64,000 nt of DNA from Gellertiella hungarica (lineage in GTDB: Bacteria > Pseudomonadota > Alphaproteobacteria > Rhizobiales > Rhizobiaceae), in contig NZ_JACIEZ010000001.1 of NCBI RefSeq assembly GCF_014197145.1, positions 62,001 through 126,000 on the forward strand. The letters run 5' to 3'. Made by a program: the position numbers and the translations under genes. Each line of letters starts with the position of its first letter. Positions within the stretch are counted from its first letter, which is position 1. Below the pieces are notes generated by a model. It had not been told where the DNA came from. It did no database searches and saw only the letters and a program-made list of their open reading frames with translations. Below, one piece after another: positions 28,937 to 37,448 of the stretch.

Positions 28937-29058
28937 GACGGGCTGCTCCAGGCCCCGCGGGTCAAGCGGTGGCATCAGGGCCGGCTCGACTGCCGGCCGT
29001 CATGCTCGGGCGGGTCCCGGGCATTGAGAGGTCCATCGAATGTCCGACAGGTTTGCAG

Positions 29059-29081
29059 ATCCTCGGCACAATGCCGAGGAT
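29059..29081. terminator. palindromic hairpin between convergent cutC and cysA
   Basis: ATCCTCGGCA-CAA-TGCCGAGGAT is a perfect 10-bp stem in the 210-bp gap between converging genes. It has no U-tract on either strand. It could be a bidirectional terminator or a dispersed palindromic repeat. A second GC-rich dyad (CCCGGGACCTGCCCCGGG) is at 29120-29137. Confidence 0.4.
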
Positions 29082-29146
29082 GACGTCGCGCATGCCGCAA
29101 GCCTGATGGAAAAGCTGGTCCCGGGACCTGCCCCGGGATCGTTCGC

Positions 29147-30184
29147 TCAGACGGGGAAGAGCTTCCACCGCGTCGGGCGGAAGCAGATCCTCTTCGGATC
29201 GAGCCGGGCCGCCTGTTCCGGCGTCACTTCGAGCTCGACATGGTTGCCCTCGCCGAGATCGATCTCCACATGGCGCGTGCCCGCCACGCGGCGGGTCGAT
29301 ACCACCCGGCCTTCGAAATGCGGCTCGTCGGCCTCGACCAGCACGATGTCCTGCGGCCGGAAATAGAGCAGGGCCTCGCCGTGCTTGTCCTCCGCCGCGG
29401 CCATGCCGAGCGTTTTTCCGCCGAAGCGGATCTCGCCGCCATCCACCGCCACCCGCAGGCAGTTGGACTCGCCGATGAAGCCGAAGACGAAGGGGGAATT
29501 GGGGCTGTCATAGACCTCGTCGGGCGTGCCGACCTGCTCGATCTTGCCCTGGCTCATCACGACGACGCGGTCCGCAAGCTCCAGCGCCTCTTCCTGGTCA
29601 TGGGTCACGAACACCGTTGTATGGCCGGTGCGGTCGTGGATTTCGCGCAGCCAGCGCCGCAGGTCCTTGCGCACCTGGGCGTCGAGCGCGCCGAAGGGCT
29701 CGTCGAGCAGCAGCACGTTCGGCTCCACGGCCATGGCGCGGGCCAGCGCCACGCGCTGCCGCTGGCCGCCGGAAAGCTGGGTCGGATAGCGGCCTTCCAT
29801 GCCGGTAAGCTGCACGAGATCGAGCAGCTCCTTGGCGCGGCGGCGGATATCCGCCTTGGGGGGACGGGTCGCACGCGGGCGGACGGTCAGGCCGAAGCCG
29901 ATATTGTCGAGCACCGTCATGTGGCGGAACAGCGCGTAGTGCTGGAACACGAAGCCGATGTTGCGCTCCTGCACGGTCTTCAGCGAGGCATCCTCGTCGC
30001 CGAAGAAGACCTTCCCTTCGGTCGGCGTCTCGAGGCCGGCGATCAGGCGCAGAAGCGTCGTCTTGCCCGAGCCCGACGGACCGAGAAGCGCGATCAGCTC
30101 GCCGGAACGGATGTCGAGGGAGACATCGTTGAGGGCCGGGAAGCGGCCGAATTCCTTGCGGATGTTTTGTACTTTGACTTCCAT
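29147..30184 (-). CDS. cysA: sulfate/thiosulfate ABC transporter ATPase
   Basis: 345 residues. Walker [10 protein letters not shown], signature [14 protein letters not shown], Walker [14 protein letters not shown] and [11 protein letters not shown] are intact, followed by a TOBE domain ([11 protein letters not shown]). It energises sulfate/thiosulfate uptake by CysTW. The ATG at 30184 is preceded by GAGAGAG; an in-frame TTG at 30196 would overlap cysW and lacks a Shine-Dalgarno. It is the last gene of the operon. Confidence 0.93.
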   Translation of the reverse strand: MEVKVQNIRKEFGRFPALNDVSLDIRSGELIALLGPSGSGKTTLLRLIAGLETPTEGKVFFGDEDASLKTVQERNIGFVFQHYALFRHMTVLDNIGFGLTVRPRATRPPKADIRRRAKELLDLVQLTGMEGRYPTQLSGGQRQRVALARAMAVEPNVLLLDEPFGALDAQVRKDLRRWLREIHDRTGHTTVFVTHDQEEALELADRVVVMSQGKIEQVGTPDEVYDSPNSPFVFGFIGESNCLRVAVDGGEIRFGGKTLGMAAAEDKHGEALLYFRPQDIVLVEADEPHFEGRVVSTRRVAGTRHVEIDLGEGNHVELEVTPEQAARLDPKRICFRPTRWKLFPV

Positions 30185-30192
30185 GGTCTCTC

Positions 30193-31059
30193 TCAATGGC
30201 GGCGGCTGGCGGAAAGCTCGGCGCTGTAGTGGTATTCGAGCAGCGATTTCAGCACCAGCGTCACGAGCGCGAGCAGCGCCAGAAGGGTGGCAACGGCGAA
30301 GGCCGCCACGAAATTATACTCGTTGTAGAGGATCTCGACCTGCAGCGGCATGGTGTTGGTCTGGCCGCGGATGTGGCCGGAGACGACCGACACGGCGCCG
30401 AACTCGCCCATGGCGCGGGCATTGCAGAGCAGCACCCCGTAAAGCAGGCCCCACTTGATGTTGGGCAGCGTGACATACCAGAAGGTCTGCCAGCCGCTGG
30501 CCCCGAGCGAGAGCGCCGCTTCCTCGTCGGCGCTGCCCTGTTCCTGCATCAGCGGGATGAGCTCGCGCGCGACGAAGGGGAAGGTCACGAAGACGGTGGC
30601 AAGCACCAGTCCCGGCACCGCGAAGATGATCTGGATGCCGTTGCTCTGGAGCCAGGGGCCGAAGAGGCCCTGCGCGCCGAAGAGCAGCACGAAGACGAGG
30701 CCCGAGATGACCGGCGAGACCGAGAAGGGCAGGTCGATCAGCGTCGAGAGGATCGCCTTGCCCTTGAACTCGAACTTGGCGATGGCCCAGGCCGCAGCCA
30801 CCCCGAAGACGAGGTTGAGCGGCACCGAGATGCCGGCGACGACGAGCGTCAGCCAGATGGCGGAGAAGGTCTCCGGGTCGGAGAGCGACTCGAGGAAGGC
30901 GGGCAGCCCCTTGCGCAGCGCTTCGGTGAAGACCGCAAGCAGCGGCATCGCCAGCACCAGCAGCAGGAAGAGCAGCGAGAAGCCGATCAGCACGGCCCGG
31001 GCGAAGGGGGTCTCCGTCGTCACCGTGTTTTCGGGTGCGTGATCATGCGCCATAGCCAT
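30193..31059 (-). CDS. cysW: sulfate ABC transporter permease CysW
   Basis: 288 residues with six membrane segments; the EAA-type loop is [30 protein letters not shown], and [22 protein letters not shown] is diagnostic for CysW. It pairs with CysT in the inner membrane. It overlaps cysT by 17 nt and ends 8 bp before the cysA start. Confidence 0.93.
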   Translation of the reverse strand: MAMAHDHAPENTVTTETPFARAVLIGFSLLFLLLVLAMPLLAVFTEALRKGLPAFLESLSDPETFSAIWLTLVVAGISVPLNLVFGVAAAWAIAKFEFKGKAILSTLIDLPFSVSPVISGLVFVLLFGAQGLFGPWLQSNGIQIIFAVPGLVLATVFVTFPFVARELIPLMQEQGSADEEAALSLGASGWQTFWYVTLPNIKWGLLYGVLLCNARAMGEFGAVSVVSGHIRGQTNTMPLQVEILYNEYNFVAAFAVATLLALLALVTLVLKSLLEYHYSAELSASRRH

Positions 31060-31900
31060 ACCTCCTGCGGCTCCACGCCTGGATGAGGTTGATGACGAAG
31101 AGCATGGCGAAGGAAATCAGGAGCATGACCACGGCGATGGCGGTGGCGGCTGGATAGTTGAATTCCTCGAGCTTGATGACGATGAGCAGCGGCGCGATCT
31201 CCGACTTGAAGGGCAGGTTGCCGGCGATGAAGATGACCGAGCCATATTCCCCCACGCCCCTGGCAAAGGCGAGGGAGAAGCCGGTCAGCACCGCGGGCGC
31301 CAGTCCGGGCAGGAGGACCCGGAAGACGGTCTGGAAGCGGCTGGCGCCGAGGGTCGCGGCGGCCTCCTCCACCTCGCGGTCGATTTCCTCCATCACGGGC
31401 TGCACGGTGCGCACCACGAAGGGAAGGCCGACGAAGACGAGGGCGATGACGATGCCGATGGGCGTGAAGGCGACCTTGATGCCGAGCGGTGCGAGAAGCG
31501 CGCCGATCCAGCCCTTGGGTGCATAGAGCGTGGTCAGCGCAATGCCCGCCACCGCCGTCGGCAGGGCGAAGGGCAGGTCCACCATGCTGTCGACGATGCG
31601 CTTGCCGGGAAAGCGGTAGCGCACGAGGACCCAGGCCAGCAGCGTGCCGAAGATCACGTTCAGGAGCGCGGCGATGAAGGCGCATCCGAAGCTGATCCAG
31701 AGGGCGTTGAGGGTGCGGCGCTCGAGCGCCAGCGCCCAGAAATCATGCCAGCCAAGCGAAGCCGACCTGAAGAACAGGCCGGCGAGCGGTATGAGAACGA
31801 TGAGTGTCAGCCAGACAAGCGTGTAACCGAGCGCCCACCGGAAGCCCGGAAGAACGCTCGGTTGTCTGAACTGCCACCCTCCAGAGGTGGACCGTGCCAT
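31043..31900 (-). CDS. cysT: sulfate ABC transporter permease CysT
   Basis: 285 residues, six membrane segments, with [26 protein letters not shown] as the ATPase-contact loop and [26 protein letters not shown], typical of CysT/CysU. It is 12 bp after the binding-protein gene and overlaps cysW. Confidence 0.93.
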   Translation of the reverse strand: MARSTSGGWQFRQPSVLPGFRWALGYTLVWLTLIVLIPLAGLFFRSASLGWHDFWALALERRTLNALWISFGCAFIAALLNVIFGTLLAWVLVRYRFPGKRIVDSMVDLPFALPTAVAGIALTTLYAPKGWIGALLAPLGIKVAFTPIGIVIALVFVGLPFVVRTVQPVMEEIDREVEEAAATLGASRFQTVFRVLLPGLAPAVLTGFSLAFARGVGEYGSVIFIAGNLPFKSEIAPLLIVIKLEEFNYPAATAIAVVMLLISFAMLFVINLIQAWSRRRYGYGA

Positions 31901-31912
31901 GAGACCCCGTTT

Positions 31913-32938
31913 TTACTGTGCGGGTTGATAGATCTGGTCGAACACGCCGCCATCGGCGAAGAATTCGGGTTGTGCCTTGGCCCAGCCGCCGAAATCTTCG
32001 ATGGTGACAAGCTTGACGTCGGCGAAGCGCTCGAGGTCTGCCTTGTCGGCCAGTTCCGGCTTGGCGGGGCGGTAGTAGTGCTTGGCCGCAAGCTTCTGGC
32101 CGACATCGGAATAGAGGTACTGCAGGTAGGCTTCGGCCACCTTGCGCGTGCCCTTGGCATCCACGTTGCCATCGACCAGCGACACCGAAGGTTCGGCCTT
32201 GATCGAAACGGTCGGAGTCACGATCTCGAAGTTGCCTTCGCCCAGTTCCTCGAGCGCCAGATAGGCCTCGTTTTCCCAGGCGAGCAGCACGTCGCCCTGT
32301 TCGCGCTGGACGAAGGTGGTGGTCGCACCGCGTGCGCCCGTATCCAGCACCGGCACGTGCTTGAAGAGCTCGGTCACATAGGCCTTGGCCTTCTCGTCGT
32401 CGCCGCCGTTTGCCTGGCGGGCCCAGGCCCAGGCCGCGAGGAAGTTCCAGCGGGCGCCGCCGGAGGTCTTCGGGTTGGGGGTGATGACCTGCACGTCGTC
32501 CTTGACGAGGTCGCCCCAGTCCTTGATGCCCTTCGGATTGCCCTTGCGGACGAGGAAGACGATGGTGGAGGTATAGGGCGCGGAGTTGTTCTCGAGCCGC
32601 TTCTTCCAGTCCGCCGGGATCTTGCCGGTCTTTGCCGCGATGGCATCGATATCGGCTTCCAGTGCCAGCGTCACCACGTCGGCCTGAAGGCCGTCGATGA
32701 CGGAGCGGGCCTGTTTGCCGGAGCCGCCATGGGAGGTCTCGACCGTCACGGTCTCGCCTGTATCGGCCTTCCACTTCTCGGCGAAGGCCGCATTGAACTC
32801 CTTGTAGAATTCGCGGGTGGGGTCATAGCTGACGTTCAGCAGGGCCTGATCGGCCCTGGCGGCGGTCATGCCGGCGCCAAGCGTCGCTCCCAGTACGAGG
32901 CCAGCCGCCAGAAGCTGTCTCAAAAATTTCGTATTCAT
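31913..32938 (-). CDS. sbp: periplasmic sulfate-binding protein
   Basis: 341 residues with a signal peptide (cleavage near AARADQ). [42 protein letters not shown] and [17 protein letters not shown] are strongly conserved in Sbp/CysP and form the sulfate pocket. The ATG at 32938 follows AAGGAGGTG at ideal spacing, the best ribosome-binding site in the operon. It is the first gene of sbp-cysT-cysW-cysA. Sulfate versus thiosulfate preference cannot be told. Confidence 0.92.
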   Translation of the reverse strand: MNTKFLRQLLAAGLVLGATLGAGMTAARADQALLNVSYDPTREFYKEFNAAFAEKWKADTGETVTVETSHGGSGKQARSVIDGLQADVVTLALEADIDAIAAKTGKIPADWKKRLENNSAPYTSTIVFLVRKGNPKGIKDWGDLVKDDVQVITPNPKTSGGARWNFLAAWAWARQANGGDDEKAKAYVTELFKHVPVLDTGARGATTTFVQREQGDVLLAWENEAYLALEELGEGNFEIVTPTVSIKAEPSVSLVDGNVDAKGTRKVAEAYLQYLYSDVGQKLAAKHYYRPAKPELADKADLERFADVKLVTIEDFGGWAKAQPEFFADGGVFDQIYQPAQ

Positions 32939-33317
32939 CGCCACCTCCTTGGTTTGCCATTAAACACTATCAAACCAGTCGTGTTTCAGAACGCATGTTT
33001 TTTCGACTTTGCAGGCCGCCGGAAAAAACCTTACCCTTTTTTTGCCGCAATCGTAAATGGCGCGCCCGTCCGGCGCGCCCAGGGGGCATCGATGCATGGC
33101 GCGGATGATGAGGTTTCTGGTCTTGCTGCGACAGGGCACTGGCTATTTTCGCTGCCCTCCAAGATTCAACCGATTCAATCCCGGACAGGCCTTTCCGCAC
33201 CTCTTTACGGGCCCAATTTATGGTCTTACAGGCTGGTGAACCCCGGGACCGCCGGGACATCCGGGGCTGTTCCGGCCGGCCGGACACGGGATTGGACCAC
33301 CAACAGGAGGAATGAGC
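32939..33317. other. intergenic region between sbp and fba
   Basis: A 379-bp divergent promoter region. The part near sbp is AT-rich (TGATAGTGTTTAATGG could hold its -10). At 33057-33080 an inverted pair of GGCGCGCC blocks separated by CGTCC is visible. The fba side is GC-rich with CCGGG-type dyads at 33240-33290. No gene was recognised. Confidence 0.5.
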
Positions 33318-34382
33318 TTGGCTCGCGTTACCCTTAGACAGTTGCTCGATCACGCTGCCGAATACGGCTATGGCGTGCCCGCCTTCAACATCAACAACAT
33401 GGAACAGGGCATCGCCATCCTCGAAGCAGCGGCGGCCACCAACTCGCCCGTCATCATCCAGGCCAGCCGCGGCGCGCGCGCCTATGCCAACGACATCATC
33501 CTGTCGAAGCTGATCGACGGTCTCGTCGAGCTGCACCCCGACATTCCGATCTGCATGCATCTGGACCACGGCAACAACGAAGCCACCTGCATGTCTGCCA
33601 TCCAGTACGGCTTCACCTCCGTGATGATGGACGGCTCGCTCAAGGAAGACGGCAAGACGCCGGCCGACTATGCCTATAATGCCGGCATCACCAAGCGCGT
33701 CGTCGACATGGCCCATTGGGGCGGCGTCTCGGTCGAAGGCGAGATCGGCGTTCTCGGTTCGCTCGAAACCGGCGAAGGCGAGAAGGAAGACGGCCATGGC
33801 TTCGAGGGCAAGCTCAGCCACGACCAGCTGCTGACGGATCCCGAGCAGGCCGCCCAGTTCGTGCGCGACACGGGCGTCGACGCACTCGCCGTCGCCATGG
33901 GCACCAGCCACGGCGCCTACAAGTTCAGCCGCAAGCCTGACGGTGCGGTTCTCGCCATGAACGTCATCGAGGAAATCCACCGCCGCCTGCCCGACACCCA
34001 TCTCGTCATGCACGGCTCCTCCTCCGTTCCGGAAGAGCTGCAGGAAATCATCAACAAGTACGGCGGCCAGATGAAGCCGACCTGGGGCGTGCCGGTCGAG
34101 GAAATCCAGCGCGGCATCAAGCACGGCGTGCGCAAGATCAACATCGACACCGACAACCGCATGGCGCTGACCGGCGCGATCCGCAAGGTGCTCTCGGAAA
34201 ACCCGTCCGAATTCGACCCGCGCAAGTATCTGAAGCCGGCCATGGAAGCCATGACCAAGCTCTGCAAGCAGCGTTTCGAGGAATTCGGCACCGCCGGCCA
34301 CGCGGACAAGATCAAGCCGATCCCGCTTTCCGAGATGGCCAAGCGCTACCGCTCGGGCAGCCTTGCGCCGAAGATCTCCTGA
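33318..34382 (+). CDS. fba: class II fructose-bisphosphate aldolase (Calvin type)
   Basis: 354 residues starting [13 protein letters not shown] at a TTG codon (33318), 7 nt after AGGAGG. An ATG at 33312 is in frame but only 1 nt from that site and adds just two residues. Metal and substrate residues are in CMHLDHGNN (His), [11 protein letters not shown] (Glu) and [11 protein letters not shown] (His), and [10 protein letters not shown] closes the phosphate site. It splits fructose-1,6-bisphosphate to DHAP and G3P, for glycolysis, gluconeogenesis or the Calvin cycle. It stands alone: no cbb or gap genes adjoin it. Confidence 0.93.
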   Translation: MARVTLRQLLDHAAEYGYGVPAFNINNMEQGIAILEAAAATNSPVIIQASRGARAYANDIILSKLIDGLVELHPDIPICMHLDHGNNEATCMSAIQYGFTSVMMDGSLKEDGKTPADYAYNAGITKRVVDMAHWGGVSVEGEIGVLGSLETGEGEKEDGHGFEGKLSHDQLLTDPEQAAQFVRDTGVDALAVAMGTSHGAYKFSRKPDGAVLAMNVIEEIHRRLPDTHLVMHGSSSVPEELQEIINKYGGQMKPTWGVPVEEIQRGIKHGVRKINIDTDNRMALTGAIRKVLSENPSEFDPRKYLKPAMEAMTKLCKQRFEEFGTAGHADKIKPIPLSEMAKRYRSGSLAPKIS

Positions 34383-34427
34383 TCGCTGCATTGCGCGGCC
34401 CTTCCGGTCGCGCTAATATGAAGGAGT

Positions 34428-34455
34428 GGAAGGACGGGGTGTGACCCGCCCTTCC
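34428..34455 (-). terminator. hairpin 3' of small ORF 1, also behind fba
   Basis: An 11-bp stem, GGAAGGGCGGG with CCCGTCCTTCC on the minus strand. It is fully paired only there (one G-U); on the plus strand the same position is an A-C mismatch. The downstream U-tract is poor on both strands. It may end both the minus-strand unit and fba. The identical hairpin recurs in copy 2 at 34756-34784. Confidence 0.5.
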
Positions 34456-34462
34456 GTTTCGC

Positions 34463-34552
34463 TTAGTCGAGGATATGCACCCGCACGATGGCCTGCCAGC
34501 CCGTGCGGGTTTTCCTTAACTCAAGCGTGATCCTGATAGGAAACCATCCCAT
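34463..34552 (-). CDS. small protein, 29 residues, tandem copy 1
   Basis: ATG at 34552, stop TAA at 34463. AGGAGG sits exactly 7 nt upstream (34560-34565). The product starts MGWFPIRITLELRKTRTG and ends VRVHILD: basic, with alternating hydrophobic residues that suggest beta strand; no membrane segment or known motif. Copy 2 is identical over the first 25 residues except Leu12 to Ile, and its C-terminus differs. The near-identity of the copies gives no synonymous-change test, so coding rests on the ribosome-binding site, the start and the context. Function unknown. Confidence 0.55.
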   Translation of the reverse strand: MGWFPIRITLELRKTRTGWQAIVRVHILD

Positions 34553-34567
34553 TTCAGATCCTCCTGT

Positions 34568-34654
34568 CTGACGGCAAAGCTGTTGCCTCAGCCGGGGGAG
34601 CTTGTCTTCCCCGGTGCGCCGGGCAGGCGCGGAGCGCCCTGCTTCTGCCGTCAG
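34568..34654 (-). ncRNA. structured 5' leader of small ORF 1
   Basis: An 87-nt element ends 2 nt before the AGGAGG. Its ends pair in a 13-bp stem with one bulged G (CTGACGGCA-G-AAGC with GCTTTGCCGTCAG). Inside are a GGCGC/GCGCC hairpin and a CCGGGGA/TCCCCCGG hairpin. In copy 2 two changes in the closing stem both leave G-U pairs, so pairing is conserved. This looks like a cis-regulatory RNA, but no known riboswitch class was recognised. Confidence 0.6.
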
Positions 34655-34787
34655 ATGAAGGGAAGATTGTACATTTCGAATATATTGTAAACGCCTGTGC
34701 CCGGCAGCACTGCCGCCCTTGCGACAGGGTTCGGCTCGCGCTAATATGAAGGAGTGGAAGGACGGGGTTGTGACCCGCCCTTCCGTT

Positions 34788-34880
34788 TTACTTGACGATC
34801 AGTTCGACCCGCACGATGGCCTGCCAGCCCGTGCGGGTTTTCCTTATCTCAAGCGTGATCCTGATAGGAAACCATCCCAT
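34788..34880 (-). CDS. small protein, 30 residues, tandem copy 2
   Basis: ATG at 34880, stop TAA at 34788, AGGAGG 7 nt upstream (34888-34893). The product starts MGWFPIRITLEIRKTRTG and ends VRVELIVK. Nine codons inside the ORF also form a strong RNA hairpin (ACCCGCACG with CGTGCGGGT), shared with copy 1, so the transcript may act as RNA as well. Function unknown. Confidence 0.55.
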   Translation of the reverse strand: MGWFPIRITLEIRKTRTGWQAIVRVELIVK

Positions 34881-34895
34881 TTCAGATCCTCCTGT

Positions 34896-34982
34896 CCGAC
34901 GACAAAGCTGTTGCCTCAGCCGGGGGAGCTTGTCTTCCCCGGTGCGCCGGGCAGGCGCGGCGCGGTCTGCTTCTGCCGTCAG
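34896..34982 (-). ncRNA. structured 5' leader of small ORF 2
   Basis: 87 nt, same length and architecture as the copy 1 leader. The closing stem is CTGACGGCA-G-AAGC with GCTTTGTCGTCGG, where two positions are G-U instead of Watson-Crick. The inner CCGGGGA/TCCCCCGG hairpin is identical in both copies. It ends 2 nt before the ribosome-binding site. Confidence 0.6.
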
Positions 34983-35030
34983 GCAGGGAACATTAACACA
35001 TTCGGATGTTCTGGAAAGATGGCGACTTGC

Positions 35031-35669
35031 TCAGGCATAGGCGCCGCGGCGCAGGCCCTCGACCCAGTTGCGGCAGAGCGCGATGCCGTCTTCCGGGCTG
35101 AAGCTGGCCGGATTGAGGCACCAGTTCAGCCAGAGGCCATCGAACATGGCGGCAAACTGGATCGCGGCGAGGCGGGGATTGGCGACGCGGAACCCTTCCG
35201 CTTCGGCAAGATCGGAAATCAGACTTTCCATGCGGTTGACATAGATGCCGTTGTCGCGCTGCTGGGCGGCGCTCATCTTCGGCGAGTGGAGGACGAGACT
35301 CCAGAAGACGATCCAGACGCCGAGTGTCGACTGGTCGAATATGTCGGGCGAGAAGGACGCCTCGATGCAGGCATCCATCCGGGCGGCGGGCGTATCGTCC
35401 GCCTCGGCAATTGCCGCGGCAATGCCGCTCTGGATGTCGGCCGCCATCAGCTCGAAGGCATAGGCGACGAGTTCGTTCACCTCGCCGAAATGATGGGTGA
35501 TGAGACCCTGGGTCACGCCCGCTTCCGCGGCAATCTGCCGGACGGAAACCCCGGCATGTCCGTTGCGCTGGATGCAGCGCAGCGCCGCCTCTGCGAGCTG
35601 GCGCTTGCGGTCCTCTGCCGATTCCCGCCGATAGCTCGCACGGGGTTTCTGCATCATCTTCAGTCTCAT
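35031..35669 (-). CDS. TetR family transcriptional regulator (BetI-like)
   Basis: 212 residues from the ATG at 35669; two further ATGs at 35657 and 35654 are possible starts because no clear ribosome-binding site decides. The helix-turn-helix is AEAALRCIQRNGHAGVSVRQIAAEAGVTQGLITHHFG near residues 18-55, of the BetI type. The C-terminal domain (FDQSTLGVWIVFWSLVL, QFAAMFDGLWLNW) also resembles BetI. No betaine genes adjoin it, so the target is unknown. It is immediately upstream of, and on the same strand as, the duplicated small-ORF units. Confidence 0.85.
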   Translation of the reverse strand: MRLKMMQKPRASYRRESAEDRKRQLAEAALRCIQRNGHAGVSVRQIAAEAGVTQGLITHHFGEVNELVAYAFELMAADIQSGIAAAIAEADDTPAARMDACIEASFSPDIFDQSTLGVWIVFWSLVLHSPKMSAAQQRDNGIYVNRMESLISDLAEAEGFRVANPRLAAIQFAAMFDGLWLNWCLNPASFSPEDGIALCRNWVEGLRRGAYA

Positions 35670-35876
35670 CAGGCTCTGCGATCCTCTGCTGCCAGTCTTG
35701 CCGCCGGTGTGGCGCGGGCACTGGTAGCGAATTCGGCGGCGGCTGCTATACGACTTTATAATAAAGGCATTCATCTTCGGGGAAATAGGCAGAAGCGGCG
35801 TAAGCCGCGCCATTTGCGGATGGCAGCCTTGCACCCATGAAGGGGCTCGCGATCCCTTATTACCCGAAAGGCCGGC

Positions 35877-37292
35877 TCAATCGGTGATTTCGTAAGGCAG
35901 CGTGCCGCGCTGATCATGGCGGATCACGAGCTTGCGTTTCAGCGGCGGCACGGCCCGGCTCGGGCAACGGACCCGCTCGCAGATCCGGCAGGAAATGCCG
36001 ATCGGGTCATAGGCGGCCCGGTTCGTGAGGTCGAGATCGTCGGCATAGACGAAACTGTCGGCATAGGAGATCTCGCAGCCGAGCGCGATGGCATAGCGCG
36101 GGCGTGGCGTGCCGAAGCGGGCGCCGCCCTTGGTGATCTGGGTTGCAAGGCACAGGTAGCGCACGCCATCCGGCGTTTCCGCCAGCTGGCGGATGATGCG
36201 CCCCGGCATCTCGAAGGCCTGGTGCACGTTCCAGAGCGGGCAGGCGGCACCGAAGCGGGCAAATTGCAGCTTCGCCGCACTGTGCCGCTTGGTGATGTTG
36301 CCCGCCCTGTCGATGCGGGCGAAGAAGATCGGGATGCCCTTGGCCCCCGGACGCTGCAGGGTGCTCAGCCGGTGGCAGACCTGTTCCAGCGAGGCGCCGA
36401 AGCGGGTAGCGAGAAGCTCGATGTCGTGGCGCGCCTCCCGGGCCGCCTTCAGGAACGGCTGGTAGGGCAGGATCAGCGCCCCGGCGAAGTAGTTGTGCAG
36501 GCCGATGCGGCAGATTTCGGCTGCCTCGTCCGTCCGGAAGGATGCCTCCGCAATGACTGCATCGAAGAGCGCGGTTTCCTGCAGCTGGGCGATCTGAAGC
36601 GCCAGCTGGAAATCGCGGCTCGGGGCGGGGGCGTAAGGGTTGATCGACAATCTCCGCGTCACGGGGTCGAAGCGCCGCATGTGCTCGTCGGCGGGATCGC
36701 CGCGCACCACCTCAATCCCGTGCTCCCGTTCCAGATGCTGGAGGAGGAGGGTGTGGTTCTCTCCCTCGCCAAGCCCGATCCGCGCGGCAAGCCGTTCGGC
36801 GGCCAGGTCCAGTGCGTGGATGTAGTTGTCGACGAAATGGAAGAAATCCCGGACTTCCTCGTAAGGCGTCGGTTCGGCAAGGCCGGTGGTCTGGCCCAGC
36901 CGGTCGTCGAAGCTGGCGAGCTGCTCGCCGTTGCGGCGATAGGCCTGGTGGGCGGTGATCAGCGCGTGGGCAAGACCGGGCGCGTTCTGCACCACGAGCT
37001 TCAGCTCCTGAAGGCTCGGGCTGTAGGTTTCGAAGAGCGGATCGGACAGCGCCTCCGACAGCGCGGAGAGCAGGCGGTCACCTTCGCCGGAGGAGAGATC
37101 GGCAATGTCGATCTGGAATTTTTCCGCCAGCGCCAGAAGGACGGCAGCCGAGACCGGCCGCTGGTTGTTCTCGATCTGGTTCAGATAGGAGGTGGAAATG
37201 CCGATGCGCTCGGCAAACTGGCCCTGGGTGGCGCGGTTCGCCTCCCTGATTTCCCTCACCTTGCGTCCGATATAGAGCTTGCCGATAGCCAT
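35877..37292 (-). CDS. ScfR/PccR-type XRE regulator of propionyl-CoA metabolism
   Basis: 471 residues. N-terminal XRE helix-turn-helix (VREIREANRATQGQFAERIGISTSYLNQIE, residues 9-40), a central IrrE/M78-like region (HGIEVVRGDPADEHMRR, QLALQIAQLQ), and a C-terminal short-chain-fatty-acyl-CoA sensing domain with the conserved cysteine cluster CRICERVRC. This architecture is that of PccR/RamB/ScfR proteins, which respond to acyl-CoA. The gene is divergent from pccB and 156 bp away. ATG at 37292 is preferred over an upstream TTG. Three TTCGCAA repeats overlap its own promoter. Confidence 0.9.
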   Translation of the reverse strand: MAIGKLYIGRKVREIREANRATQGQFAERIGISTSYLNQIENNQRPVSAAVLLALAEKFQIDIADLSSGEGDRLLSALSEALSDPLFETYSPSLQELKLVVQNAPGLAHALITAHQAYRRNGEQLASFDDRLGQTTGLAEPTPYEEVRDFFHFVDNYIHALDLAAERLAARIGLGEGENHTLLLQHLEREHGIEVVRGDPADEHMRRFDPVTRRLSINPYAPAPSRDFQLALQIAQLQETALFDAVIAEASFRTDEAAEICRIGLHNYFAGALILPYQPFLKAAREARHDIELLATRFGASLEQVCHRLSTLQRPGAKGIPIFFARIDRAGNITKRHSAAKLQFARFGAACPLWNVHQAFEMPGRIIRQLAETPDGVRYLCLATQITKGGARFGTPRPRYAIALGCEISYADSFVYADDLDLTNRAAYDPIGISCRICERVRCPSRAVPPLKRKLVIRHDQRGTLPYEITD

Positions 37293-37326
37293 TTCGCAAA
37301 TTCGCAATTTTCACTTCGCAAATTTG
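37293..37326. promoter_or_regulatory. probable ScfR/PccR operator: three TTCGCAA repeats
   Basis: TTCGCAA occurs at 37293, 37301 and 37315, the last as TTCGCAAATTTG. The first and third are 22 bp apart (two turns). RamB/ScfR regulators recognise TTTGCAAA-like sequences. The cluster abuts the regulator start codon and precedes pccB by about 120 bp. Confidence 0.5.
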
Positions 37327-37448
37327 TATCTTACGCATCTCTGCCCGTTCAAGCGTTTTCTTCTTGAACCATCGGCGATATTGCGGATGGCGGATGCGCC
37401 TGTAGGATTGCGGGCGGGCAGGAGACAGGAAAGCGGGAGGAATATCCC

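Larger units (their letters stand above)
34409..34656 (-). repeat. tandem duplication, copy 1 (leader + small ORF + hairpin)
   Basis: About 248 bp nearly identical to 34737-34984, with a period of 328 bp. The unit, read on the minus strand, is promoter remnant, structured leader, Shine-Dalgarno, 29-codon ORF and hairpin. The interval 34657-34736 between copies is unique. Confidence 0.85.
34737..34984 (-). repeat. tandem duplication, copy 2 (leader + small ORF + hairpin)
   Basis: Second unit of the 328-bp-period tandem repeat, on the minus strand upstream of copy 1 and about 46 bp beyond the 3' end of the TetR gene. A promoter-like segment precedes each leader; TTCGAAATGTACAATCTTCCC before copy 1 aligns with TCCGAATGTGTTAATGTTCCC before copy 2. 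Confidence 0.85.

Noticed and set aside
33057-33239. 60-codon frame in the sbp-fba gap
   Set aside because: No ribosome-binding site, proline/arginine-rich, not protein-like.
34749-34852. Plus-strand terminators in the duplicated units (CCCGTGCGGGTTTTCC)
   Set aside because: The T-run looks terminator-like, but it lies inside the minus-strand ORF and the other hairpin pairs best on the minus strand; plus-strand sRNA genes remain possible but less likely.
34568-34982. ROSE-type RNA thermometer in the leaders
   Set aside because: The Shine-Dalgarno is outside the closing stem, so melting would not expose it.
34719-35840. 373-codon plus-strand frame through the repeat and TetR gene
   Set aside because: Crosses the small-ORF unit and is antisense to TetR; no family features.
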